Shown: positions 20,833 through 28,896 of the stretch, one piece after another
How the letters are laid out: every line of letters starts with the position of its first letter
Numbering within the stretch: the first letter of the stretch is position 1
Assembly: GCA_017431345.1 (NCBI GenBank)
Contig: JAFRLH010000082.1
Location: forward strand, 1-33,729
Length of the DNA stretch: 33,729 nucleotides
Reading direction: 5' to 3'
DNA from: Lachnospiraceae bacterium
Lineage (GTDB): Bacteria > Bacillota > Clostridia > Lachnospirales > Lachnospiraceae
Program-made: the position numbers and the translations under genes
The notes under the pieces: generated by a model
Told to the model about the DNA's origin: nothing
Database searches by the model: none
What the model saw: only the letters and a program-made list of their open reading frames with translations

Positions 20833-22818
20833 TTACACGATCCTTGAAAATCTCTTCTCGATCTCATATTTTGACATGGAAATCAATGTCGGCCTTCCGT
20901 GCGGGCACATATACGGATTATCCAGCTGCAGCAGTTCATCCAGCAGTGTATTGATCTCTGCATTGCTGATGGTGTAATTTCCTTTGATCGCCGCTTTGCA
21001 CGACATCAAAGCAAGTTTTTCTTCCAGAATATGCACCTGCTCATGTCCTGTTTCACCGGAAACGGAATCCAGCAGTTCTTTAAAGATTTCCTGCCAGGAA
21101 AGGCCGAGGACATTGCCGGGAACAGCAGTGACCTGCAGTTTCCCGTCCGCATTTCCGAATTCAAAGCCCAGTTGTCTGAACGCTTTGATATGTTCCGAGA
21201 ACATCTGCATTTCCTTTACACCGAGATCCGGTTCGAAAGGCGGCATGAGCATCTGCGACGTGAATTCCTTATTCCTGAACGCAGCCAGATTCCTCTCATA
21301 CAGGACTTTTTCATGCGCGGCATGCTGATCCATCATGAGGAAAGTGTCATTATATTCGAACAGCCAGTAGGTGTCGAACAGCTGACCGATCACTCTGTAA
21401 TTCTTTCTCGTCTCTGCCGTAAAAAGTCTCTCCTGCTGTCCGGTGAGAAGGACGTCGCTCTTCACTGCGGAAGGCCGGCTTAATTCCGGTACCTGATCCT
21501 GATCTGCGGCAGTTCCTGTATCTCCTGCAGGCTGATCTTCCTTCTTTTCCGTCCTCTCCCATTCCTTCATCAGAAGTTCCACGGTAGACAGATCCCTCCT
21601 GAACGGGCGGACCGGTTCAGTTCTTCCCGGAAATGCATGCTCTTCAGGGAGAACCGGAGGCAGTTCCTGCCTTTCGTCCCCGGCAGGGGCAGTTCTGACT
21701 TCTGTCTTTTCAGGCCGTTTTTCCGCATATGGATAGACCGGTCTTCTTTCCGCAAAGAAAGGTTCCGTCCCATCATCGCGTCTGCTCTCTTCCTGCAGTT
21801 CTCTTACGAGCTGCTGCCGTTTGATCAGTTCTACGGAAGACAGCGCTTCCCTTACAGCTTCATAGACAGCCTGGTAAGCCAGATCTTCGTCTGAGAATCT
21901 GATCTCCAGTTTTGCCGGATGTACATTTACGTCAACGGACCCCGGCCTGAATTGCAGGAAAAGGATGCAGACAGGATATCTGTGCTGCATAAGGAATCCC
22001 TGATAGGCGTTCTCTATGGCTTTCCCGATAACAGGATTTTTTACGAATCTGTTATTGACGAAATAGATCTCTGAAGTCCGGTTCGCGCGGCTGTACTCCG
22101 GTTTGGCAGTAAATCCGGTGATCTCCACACCGGACCAGGTTCCGTTCACGGGAATCATGGAAGCCGCGGCATCCTTTCCGTAAACAGAATAGACCAGATC
22201 CTTCAGTCTGCCGTTTCCGGGCGTGTTGAGTTTCACCCTGTCATCCACAATGAGCCGCATGGATACAGAAGGATGCGACAGCGCCAGCCTTTCCATCATC
22301 GTGCAGACATTGGAAGCTTCTGTCATTCCTTTTTTCAGGAATTTTTTTCTGGCCGGCGTATTATAGAAAAGTTCCCGGATAATGATCGTCGTGCCTTCCG
22401 GTGCGCCGACCTCCGAATATTCCTTTTCTGTTCCGCCTTCATTGATATACCGGATCCCGGTAATGTTCTCAGCCGTCCTTGTGATCAGTTCCGTTTTGGA
22501 AACAGATGCAACGGAAGGCAGCGCTTCTCCCCGGAATCCCAGCGAACCCACAGAGAAAAGATCTTCCGCTGTCCTGATCTTGCTTGTTGCATGCGGCATG
22601 AAAGCCGTACGGATATCAGCCGGATCAAAGCCGCTTCCGTTATCCGTAACGCGGATCAGTGCTTTCCCGCCGTCCCGGATCTCGACTGTGACCGCAGATG
22701 CGCCGGCGTCGATCGCATTTTCCGTCAGTTCCTTCACTACGGACGAAGGCCGTTCAATGACTTCTCCGGCCGCGATCTGGTTGATCGTATCCTGATCGAG
22801 GATATGTATCTTCTGCAT
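20833..22818 (-). CDS. mutL: DNA mismatch repair protein MutL (endonuclease type)
   Basis: MutL of 661 residues. The N-terminal GHKL ATPase shows ELTENAIDAG (30-39), DNGSG (59-63) and LGFRGEALPSVASV. A variable linker follows at about 330-470, then the C-terminal dimerisation and nuclease domain. DQHAAHEKVLYE, starting at residue 497, matches the DQHA(X)2E(X)4E metal motif and CPHGRP is at 638-643, so this MutL should nick DNA itself, as expected for organisms without MutH. GGAGGCATC precedes the ATG, 12 bases after mutS. Confidence 0.96.
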   Translation of the reverse strand: MQKIHILDQDTINQIAAGEVIERPSSVVKELTENAIDAGASAVTVEIRDGGKALIRVTDNGSGFDPADIRTAFMPHATSKIRTAEDLFSVGSLGFRGEALPSVASVSKTELITRTAENITGIRYINEGGTEKEYSEVGAPEGTTIIIRELFYNTPARKKFLKKGMTEASNVCTMMERLALSHPSVSMRLIVDDRVKLNTPGNGRLKDLVYSVYGKDAAASMIPVNGTWSGVEITGFTAKPEYSRANRTSEIYFVNNRFVKNPVIGKAIENAYQGFLMQHRYPVCILFLQFRPGSVDVNVHPAKLEIRFSDEDLAYQAVYEAVREALSSVELIKRQQLVRELQEESRRDDGTEPFFAERRPVYPYAEKRPEKTEVRTAPAGDERQELPPVLPEEHAFPGRTEPVRPFRRDLSTVELLMKEWERTEKKEDQPAGDTGTAADQDQVPELSRPSAVKSDVLLTGQQERLFTAETRKNYRVIGQLFDTYWLFEYNDTFLMMDQHAAHEKVLYERNLAAFRNKEFTSQMLMPPFEPDLGVKEMQMFSEHIKAFRQLGFEFGNADGKLQVTAVPGNVLGLSWQEIFKELLDSVSGETGHEQVHILEEKLALMSCKAAIKGNYTISNAEINTLLDELLQLDNPYMCPHGRPTLISMSKYEIEKRFSRIV

Positions 22819-22830
22819 GATGCCTCCGTT

Positions 22831-25479
22831 TTACCCCTGCCATCGGTTCTTTCTCTTTGCCTGCAGCGAATACAGCGTATTCAGCGCATCGATCGGCGTC
22901 ATTGTGGAAAGCTCCAGTTCGTCGATCTCCTTCAGGATCTCATCATCGCTGTTCGTATCGAACAGTGAAAGCTGGTTCCTGTCCACATAATCAGGCTTCG
23001 GAACATGCTTCTTTCTGTCCGGGGCTCCTGTCTCCGCCACTTCTCTGGCTCGCGCGGAAATATCTGCATCCGACAGTTCAGCTACGAGTTCCTTTGCCCG
23101 CTCTATGACCTGAACGGGAACACCGGCCAGCTTTGCGACCTGGATGCCGTAGCTCTTATCTGCGCCGCCGGCAACGATCTTTCTTAAGAATACGATCGTA
23201 TCGCCCTGCTCCTTTACGGCAATGCAGTAATTATTCACGCCCGGCAGATGCCCTTCCAGTTCGGTCAGTTCGTGATAATGTGTTGCAAAAAGCGTCTTCG
23301 CTCCGATCAGCTTCGGCTGGCTGATATGCTCCACGACTGCCCAAGCGATCGCGAGACCGTCGAATGTGCTTGTGCCCCTTCCGATCTCGTCCAGGATCAG
23401 CAGGGAATTCCTGGTCGCGTTCCGCAGAATATTCGCGACTTCCGTCATCTCTACCATGAACGTGCTCTGTCCGGATGCCAGATCATCCGACGCGCCGACG
23501 CGGGTAAATATACGGTCGCAGATTCCGATATCCGCTTTCTCGGCAGGGACATAGGAACCGGTCTGCGCCATGAGGACGATCAGGGCTGTCTGCCGCATAT
23601 AGGTGGATTTTCCGGCCATATTCGGTCCGGTGATCACCGCGATCCGATGGTCTTTCAGATCGAGTTTTGTATCGTTGGGAACGAACGGCTCGTCCTTCAT
23701 CATTTTCTCGACTACAGGATGCCTGCCGCCGATAATACTGATATTTCCTCTGTCATTGATCTTCGGACGGACGAAATGCTCATGCTCTGCAGCATGTGCC
23801 AGCGAAAGCAGGACGTCCAGCATGGCAACAGAATGCGCTGTCCTCTGGACGCGGGAGACCTGTCCGGAAATATGATCCCTGATCTGACAGAAGAGATCGT
23901 ATTCCAGCGCAGTAAGCTTTTCATCCGCCCCGAGAATGACGGATTCCAGTTCTTTCAGTCTCGGCGTTGTATATCTCTCGGCATTGGTCAGTGTCTGCTT
24001 CCTGATATAATCCTCCGGCACCATATCTTTGAAAGAATTGGTGACCTCCAGATAATACCCGAAAACCCTGTTGTATTTGATCCGGAGATTTTTAATGCCG
24101 GTCCGTTCCTTTTCCGTCTCTTCCAGTTCCTTCAGCCAGACATTGCCTTCCGTCTTTGCTTCGCGCAGCCTGTCCGCTTCTTCGGAATACCCCGGTTTAA
24201 TAACGCCTCCCTCTTTGGAAGAAAGCGGCGGATCGTCATTGATCGCTTCGCCGATCAGTGCGCAGATATCCTCCAGTCCGTCCATATCTTCCTGCAGTTC
24301 TGCCAGAAGATCGCATTTGAATCCCTTCAGCAGCGCCTTGATATGCGGCAGCATTTCCAGGGATGTCTTAAAAGCGATGAGATCCCTGGGACCGGCGGTA
24401 TGGAAAGTGATCCTGCCCATCAGCCTTTCCAGGTCATAGACAGGGGCAAGGTATTCCCTGAGTTCTTCTCTTGTAATAAGATCTTCCAGAAGATCCTGAA
24501 CGGCATCCTGTCTCCGGATGATCTCCTCCTTCTTAAGAAGCGGCTGTTCGATTACGGTACGCAGGAGCCTTGCTCCCATGGCCGTTCTCGTTCTGTCCAG
24601 CACCCACAGAAGCGTGCCGTGCTTTTTCTTCTCCCGGAGCGTTTCGGTCAGTTCCAGATTCCGTCTTGTGGAAGTATCGATGATCATATATTTCCCGCGG
24701 TCATACAGGCTGATGCCGGTAATATGCGTCAGGGAGATCTTCTGCGTCTCATCCAGATAGATGAGCATGGCACCGGATGCCAGGCCGGCCGCATGACGGT
24801 CTTTAAAACCGAGGCTCTCGTAGGAGTAAACGTCAAAATGACTGCAGAGACGTTTCACACAGTCCGCTTCCTTAAAGTACGAAGCCGGCAGCACGGAGAT
24901 CATCATGTGATATCTGTTTTTCAGTTCATCCGTATCGACGCCGCGGATCATAAATGCTTCATTGACAATGATCTCGGAGGGCATGAATTTATAGATCTCA
25001 TCGAACAGCTCGCTGACGGAAGATACTTCCGCGGCAAAAAATTCCCCCGTGGAAACATCCGCTGCGGAAAGGCCGAACTCCTTATCCTGTGCTGCTATGC
25101 ACATGATATAATTGTTCCTGCCTTCCTCGAGCGCCTGCGGAGACATATTCGTCCCGGGCGTTACGATCCGCACGACTTCCCGCCGGACGAGCCCTTTGGC
25201 CTGTTTCGGATCCTCCGTCTGCTCCGCAATGGCGACTTTAAATCCTTTCTCCACCAGCTTGTTGATATATACATCCGCAGCATGGTGCGGTACGCCGCAC
25301 ATGGGAGCACGCTCCGGCATGCCGCAGTCCTTGCCCGTAAGCGTCAGTTCAAGCTCCCGGGAGACCGTAACGGCATCCTCATAGAACATCTCATAGAAGT
25401 CGCCCAGTCTGTAAAACAAAATGCAGTCCGGGTACTCTTTCTTCGTATCCAGATAATGCTGCATCATCGGTGTCATCAT
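22831..25479 (-). CDS. mutS: DNA mismatch recognition protein MutS
   Basis: MutS1 of 882 residues. The mismatch-binding domain begins with LFYRLGDFYEMFYEDA, which holds the conserved Phe-x-Glu pair. The ATPase has Walker A GPNMAGKST at 618-626 and the DEIGRGTSTFDGLAIAWA Walker B/signature region, followed by FATHYHEL. The C-terminus ends in a short helical region. The start at 25479 (MMTPMMQHYLDTK) has GGAGAGG ten bases upstream and matches the family N-terminus; the longer frame to 25560 overlaps miaB and is not used. It lies 49 bases after miaB and is followed by mutL. Confidence 0.97.
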   Translation of the reverse strand: MMTPMMQHYLDTKKEYPDCILFYRLGDFYEMFYEDAVTVSRELELTLTGKDCGMPERAPMCGVPHHAADVYINKLVEKGFKVAIAEQTEDPKQAKGLVRREVVRIVTPGTNMSPQALEEGRNNYIMCIAAQDKEFGLSAADVSTGEFFAAEVSSVSELFDEIYKFMPSEIIVNEAFMIRGVDTDELKNRYHMMISVLPASYFKEADCVKRLCSHFDVYSYESLGFKDRHAAGLASGAMLIYLDETQKISLTHITGISLYDRGKYMIIDTSTRRNLELTETLREKKKHGTLLWVLDRTRTAMGARLLRTVIEQPLLKKEEIIRRQDAVQDLLEDLITREELREYLAPVYDLERLMGRITFHTAGPRDLIAFKTSLEMLPHIKALLKGFKCDLLAELQEDMDGLEDICALIGEAINDDPPLSSKEGGVIKPGYSEEADRLREAKTEGNVWLKELEETEKERTGIKNLRIKYNRVFGYYLEVTNSFKDMVPEDYIRKQTLTNAERYTTPRLKELESVILGADEKLTALEYDLFCQIRDHISGQVSRVQRTAHSVAMLDVLLSLAHAAEHEHFVRPKINDRGNISIIGGRHPVVEKMMKDEPFVPNDTKLDLKDHRIAVITGPNMAGKSTYMRQTALIVLMAQTGSYVPAEKADIGICDRIFTRVGASDDLASGQSTFMVEMTEVANILRNATRNSLLILDEIGRGTSTFDGLAIAWAVVEHISQPKLIGAKTLFATHYHELTELEGHLPGVNNYCIAVKEQGDTIVFLRKIVAGGADKSYGIQVAKLAGVPVQVIERAKELVAELSDADISARAREVAETGAPDRKKHVPKPDYVDRNQLSLFDTNSDDEILKEIDELELSTMTPIDALNTLYSLQAKRKNRWQG

Positions 25480-25528
25480 GTGTATCAAACCTCTCCAAAC
25501 CGAACCGTCATTGCATACAGTTCGCTGA

Positions 25529-26968
25529 TCAGACCATTTCTCCGTGATAATAGAATCCATGGGCTGATGTCAGTTTAACATGCACCAGCCTTCCGACAAG
25601 TTCCGGACATCCCGGAAAATGTACCATGATGTGATTCGAAAGTCTCCCGGTAAGCAGCGAAGGATCTTTTTCATTCACTTCTTCGACGAGCACTTCCATT
25701 GTTTTTCCCGTATCTCTGCAGCAGACTTCCTTTGCAATATCCTGCACTTCAGCCAGAAGCCTGTCAAAACGGTCATGCACGACCTTATCCGGCACCTGTT
25801 CCATTTTTGCGGCAGGGGTGCCGGTACGCGGCGAATAGATAAAGGTAAAGGCGCTTTCATACCGGACTTTCCGCACTACATCGAGCGTATCCTGGAAATC
25901 CTCTTCCGTCTCTCCCGGAAATCCGACAATAATATCTGTTGTAATAGAGATCTCCGGGATTTCTCTTCGGATCTTCAGCGCCAGCGCGAGATAATCTTCT
26001 TTCGTATACTTGCGGTTCATTGCCTTCAGGAGCTTCGTGCTTCCGGACTGCAGCGGCAGATGAAGATGTCTGCAGATCTTTTGGCTGTCCCGCATTACTG
26101 CGATCAGCTCATCCGACAGATCCTTTGGATGGGATGTCATGAACCGGATTCGTTTGATCCCGTCGATCTTTTCGACTTCCCGTAACAGTTCGGAGAAAGT
26201 CATAGGCGTTTCCAGGTCTTTGCCGTAGGAATTTACATTCTGTCCAAGAAGCATGATCTCAATGACGCCGTCATCTGCCAGTGCCCGGATCTCCTTCAGG
26301 ATATCTTCCGGCGCACGGCTGCGTTCCCGGCCTCTGACATAGGGGACGATGCAGTAAGTGCAGAAATTATTGCATCCGAAGGAGATATTGACGCCGGATT
26401 TAAAGGAATACTTTCTGTTCACGGGAAGATCTTCAACGATGGCCTCCGCCTTGTCCCAAATATCGATCACCCGTCTTTTTTCAGAAAGAACGCTGTACAG
26501 CAGTTCCGCCAGTTTATAGACATTGTGTGTGCCGAAAATGAGATCTACGAACGGATAGGAGGATCTGAGCTTATCGACGACTTTCTGCTCCTGCATCATG
26601 CAGCCGCAGAGACCGATCAGCATATCCGGATTCTGCTTTTTATAGTGATGCAAGTGTCCCAGACGTCCGTAAACACGGATATTTGCATTTTCCCTGACAG
26701 TGCAGGTGTTGTAAAGAACAAGATCCGCATTCTCATCTTCGCTTTCCGTATAACCGATCGCTGTCAGAACGCCCAGAAGCTTTTCGGAATCTCTCGCATT
26801 CATCTGACATCCGAAGGTGTTCACACAGCAGGTAAGCGGTCTCCCCTTCTCTGCCTGCATCCTGCCGAGGATATCCCTGCACAGGCGCATAAAATAATAC
26901 TGCCGCATGGGTTCGTATTCAGGCGGCGGCATTGTGACATCTATCATGTCAAGATCATATTTCGTCAT
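25529..26968 (-). CDS. miaB: tRNA-2-methylthio-N6-dimethylallyladenosine synthase MiaB
   Basis: Radical SAM methylthiotransferase of 479 residues that adds the methylthio group to i6A37 made by MiaA. N-terminal cluster cysteines are C54 (NTFGCQMNARDSE), C89 (YNTCTVREN) and C123 (GLCGC). The radical SAM cluster is C199-x3-C203-x2-C206 (GCNNFCTYC), followed by PYVRGRERSR. A TRAM domain closes the protein. It has an N-terminal extension of about 40 residues before the methylthiotransferase domain. The start at 26968 (GAGGA nine bases upstream) is preferred over a TTG at 26989. It is the first gene of the run ending at rodA. Confidence 0.96.
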   Translation of the reverse strand: MTKYDLDMIDVTMPPPEYEPMRQYYFMRLCRDILGRMQAEKGRPLTCCVNTFGCQMNARDSEKLLGVLTAIGYTESEDENADLVLYNTCTVRENANIRVYGRLGHLHHYKKQNPDMLIGLCGCMMQEQKVVDKLRSSYPFVDLIFGTHNVYKLAELLYSVLSEKRRVIDIWDKAEAIVEDLPVNRKYSFKSGVNISFGCNNFCTYCIVPYVRGRERSRAPEDILKEIRALADDGVIEIMLLGQNVNSYGKDLETPMTFSELLREVEKIDGIKRIRFMTSHPKDLSDELIAVMRDSQKICRHLHLPLQSGSTKLLKAMNRKYTKEDYLALALKIRREIPEISITTDIIVGFPGETEEDFQDTLDVVRKVRYESAFTFIYSPRTGTPAAKMEQVPDKVVHDRFDRLLAEVQDIAKEVCCRDTGKTMEVLVEEVNEKDPSLLTGRLSNHIMVHFPGCPELVGRLVHVKLTSAHGFYYHGEMV

Positions 26969-27053
26969 CTTCCGTAATCCTCTATCCAAACTATTCCGCT
27001 TTATGCACTGCTAATTCTGCAATTGCCGGTGAAAAGCACAGGGCTGATTAATC

Positions 27054-27082
27054 ATTTTATCAAACGGGAACTGTTATCGCAA
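27054..27082 (-). promoter_or_regulatory. Candidate promoter of the miaB-rodA operon
   Basis: On the minus strand TTGCGA (27077-27082), 17 bases and TAAAAT (27054-27059), about 80 bases before the miaB ATG. It is the best candidate in the 27000-27137 gap, which otherwise shows nothing I can name. Confidence 0.5.
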
Positions 27083-27137
27083 GCCGTAAATGAATAAAAG
27101 CAGAATGATTTTTTCTGTAAACATATCATTTACAGCA

Positions 27138-27185
27138 TTGAAAAAGAAGCATTGCAGGATCATGGATCACGGCTCTGCTTCTTTT
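27138..27185 (-). terminator. Terminator of the phoH-to-C39-like operon
   Basis: AAAAGAAGCA at 27142-27151 pairs fully with TGCTTCTTTT at 27176-27185. The minus-strand product ends in TTTTT then C. It lies ten bases past the stop of the C39-like gene. Confidence 0.83.
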
Positions 27186-27194
27186 GATATCCGA

Positions 27195-28658
27195 TCAGTC
27201 AGTCGCTTTAAAGACAAAGAAGTTTTTGGATTTCATGGTTCCGGACTTCAGCCTGGATTCCGTTACCCAGTCGCCGTAAGGCGTTGTTCCTCTCTTCTTT
27301 CCGTAAGCGGATTCGAGCATCAGGAACTTCCCGTTCTTATAGGCAACACAGGCCATATAATGGCCGGGCACATAGGCAATGGCTGTCTCTCCGGCTTTCA
27401 GATGTTTTTTCAGGGTACTGAAACTCATGGTAGCGCCAAGATATTCAAAACCGTAGGTCTTTCCGAATTCCTTGGAAGCAGCTGCGAATACCTTATAGCT
27501 GGTACCGCTGCCTTCCACCCTGTATCCTTTCTTAACGGAAAATGCTGCGGTCTTCATAGGATTGATATACTGTCCGTTCAGCGCGTAGATCGTATTTGTG
27601 AAAGAAAGGATGGCACAGGCAGAGGCTGCCATATTGTTGGTCCTTCCGTATTTTTTCGCGCCCCACTCCGGCTCATACTGGCAGAAGACTCTCCAGTGCT
27701 TTTTGTTCTTGCCGTCAGCCATGACGACCCTGAATCTCTTATGGTCATTTCCGCCGGCCGGCTTCAGGGAAAAGGTATCATCCGCATAGAGATATTTGCC
27801 CGCTGCCGCATTTTTCAGATAGTAATAGGCACCGTATCGTTCCATGTGCCACAGCTGTCTGTAATCATCCGGGTCTTCTGATCTTGCAGCCATGATGACC
27901 GGATCACCTTCGCCGGAATCATTGTAAGTCAGCAGATTGCCGGAATCGGCACTGTAGATCCTGAAATAATCTTTCTTATAATACTCAAAGACAAATTTCT
28001 GTTTGGCGTTCTTCTTTGCATCTGCGAGACCGACCGCGCCGGCGTCAGCGGTTACCATCTTTCCCTTGCCGCTCTTGGGCGCAAGCGTATAGGTCCCTTC
28101 CGCCATGATCTGCTTTTCGGAGCCGTCATAAAGCCGGATATTTCTTTCATATTCGGAAGATGTCACCCATCCCATACGGTATTTTTTGCCGTATTTAAAG
28201 ACGACCTGCTTATAGCCTTTATATTCTCCGACGATCTGCACCCGGGAGAAAGCGGAAATGGAGCCAAAAGATTTTTTGCCTTTTACGGTCTTTATGACTT
28301 TCGCTTTATACCTGGTGCAGGCGTCTTTTCCCTTATAGGAAGGCTTATAAAGGAAAACGGATGCTTTGAACCAGCCTTCAGAAAGTTTTCCATTATATTT
28401 ATATTTGGCGTAAACGGCGGAGCCGGATTGTTTCAGGATCGCGGCATAGGTTTTCTTGCCTTTTATTTTTTCGACCTTCTGGGAAAGGTTCTCGTCCGCA
28501 TACACAGTAATTTTCCCGGATTTTACGGGATAGGTATAGACCATCTTCCCTTTTCCGCTCGCAAGCGGAAGCAGATCCGCGCCGAAAGCCGGTACTGAAA
28601 AAACGAGGATCATCAGTCCGATCACGGCTATCGCAGCTTTGGTTCGTAAAATCTTCAT
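27195..28658 (-). CDS. Secreted SH3-like/ricin-lectin/C39-like protein, probably catalytically dead
   Basis: Exported protein of 487 residues. The signal peptide spans about 1-26 (MKILRTKAAIAVIGLMILV...AFG). Residues about 35-180 hold two SH3-like modules rich in K, Y and G. Residues about 188-312 look like a ricin-type beta-trefoil (YFRIYSADSGNLLTY, RQLWHM, YYLKNAAAGKYLYAD). Residues about 330-487 resemble a C39-like peptidase: KTAAFSVKKGYR, LKAGETAIAYV, GHYMACVAY with H433, LESAYG. At the nucleophile position, where relatives have CGPTS, this protein reads NNMAAS (341-346); the only nearby cysteine, C348, is inside the helix. The usual Asp is also replaced (E449/S450). AAAGGAG precedes the ATG. 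Ligand unknown. Confidence 0.75.
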   Translation of the reverse strand: MKILRTKAAIAVIGLMILVFSVPAFGADLLPLASGKGKMVYTYPVKSGKITVYADENLSQKVEKIKGKKTYAAILKQSGSAVYAKYKYNGKLSEGWFKASVFLYKPSYKGKDACTRYKAKVIKTVKGKKSFGSISAFSRVQIVGEYKGYKQVVFKYGKKYRMGWVTSSEYERNIRLYDGSEKQIMAEGTYTLAPKSGKGKMVTADAGAVGLADAKKNAKQKFVFEYYKKDYFRIYSADSGNLLTYNDSGEGDPVIMAARSEDPDDYRQLWHMERYGAYYYLKNAAAGKYLYADDTFSLKPAGGNDHKRFRVVMADGKNKKHWRVFCQYEPEWGAKKYGRTNNMAASACAILSFTNTIYALNGQYINPMKTAAFSVKKGYRVEGSGTSYKVFAAASKEFGKTYGFEYLGATMSFSTLKKHLKAGETAIAYVPGHYMACVAYKNGKFLMLESAYGKKRGTTPYGDWVTESRLKSGTMKSKNFFVFKATD

Positions 28659-28671
28659 TTTCCCCGCTCCT

Positions 28672-28896
28672 TTAATGTTTTTTTCCTTTATTTCCGTACT
28701 TTTCTCCAAGATCAACGATCGAACCGTCGGGATACTGGATCTTCGTGCTGTCCAGTGTTCCTCTGAGATTGGCCCGGATCGCGGCGATATACTCCTGCCG
28801 CAGCCTGTCCTGCTCGGCTTTCTCTTCCGGGGTAAGTCCGACTGCTTTTGATTTATGATAAAGCGTGTTGATGCGGTCAATATCTTTCATATCCAT
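28672..28896 (-). CDS. ynzC: YnzC/DUF896 family small protein
   Basis: Helical protein of 74 residues of the UPF0291/DUF896 family. The N-terminal DIDRINTLYHKSKAVGLTPEEKAEQDRLRQEYI is the family's helical hairpin and IRANLRGTLDSTKIQYPDG its signature. Function is unknown. In B. subtilis ynzC is the third gene of the SOS-regulated yneA-yneB-ynzC operon; here it is about 22 kb from the yneA-like gene, inside a different operon, with no LexA box nearby. AGGAAG lies upstream of the ATG. Its start overlaps the end of the FAD gene by 10 bases. Confidence 0.9.
   Translation of the reverse strand: MDMKDIDRINTLYHKSKAVGLTPEEKAEQDRLRQEYIAAIRANLRGTLDSTKIQYPDGSIVDLGEKYGNKGKKH

Noticed and set aside
23248-25578. 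A 776-codon open frame on the plus strand
   Set aside because: It lies wholly opposite mutS, whose motifs are all intact. The antisense product has no recognisable domain and its composition (rich in R, H, C, F) is that of a shadow frame.
26990-27194. A riboswitch or T-box in the gap before miaB
   Set aside because: Apart from the candidate promoter and the terminator of the opposite-end operon I see no conserved aptamer motif or T-box sequence.
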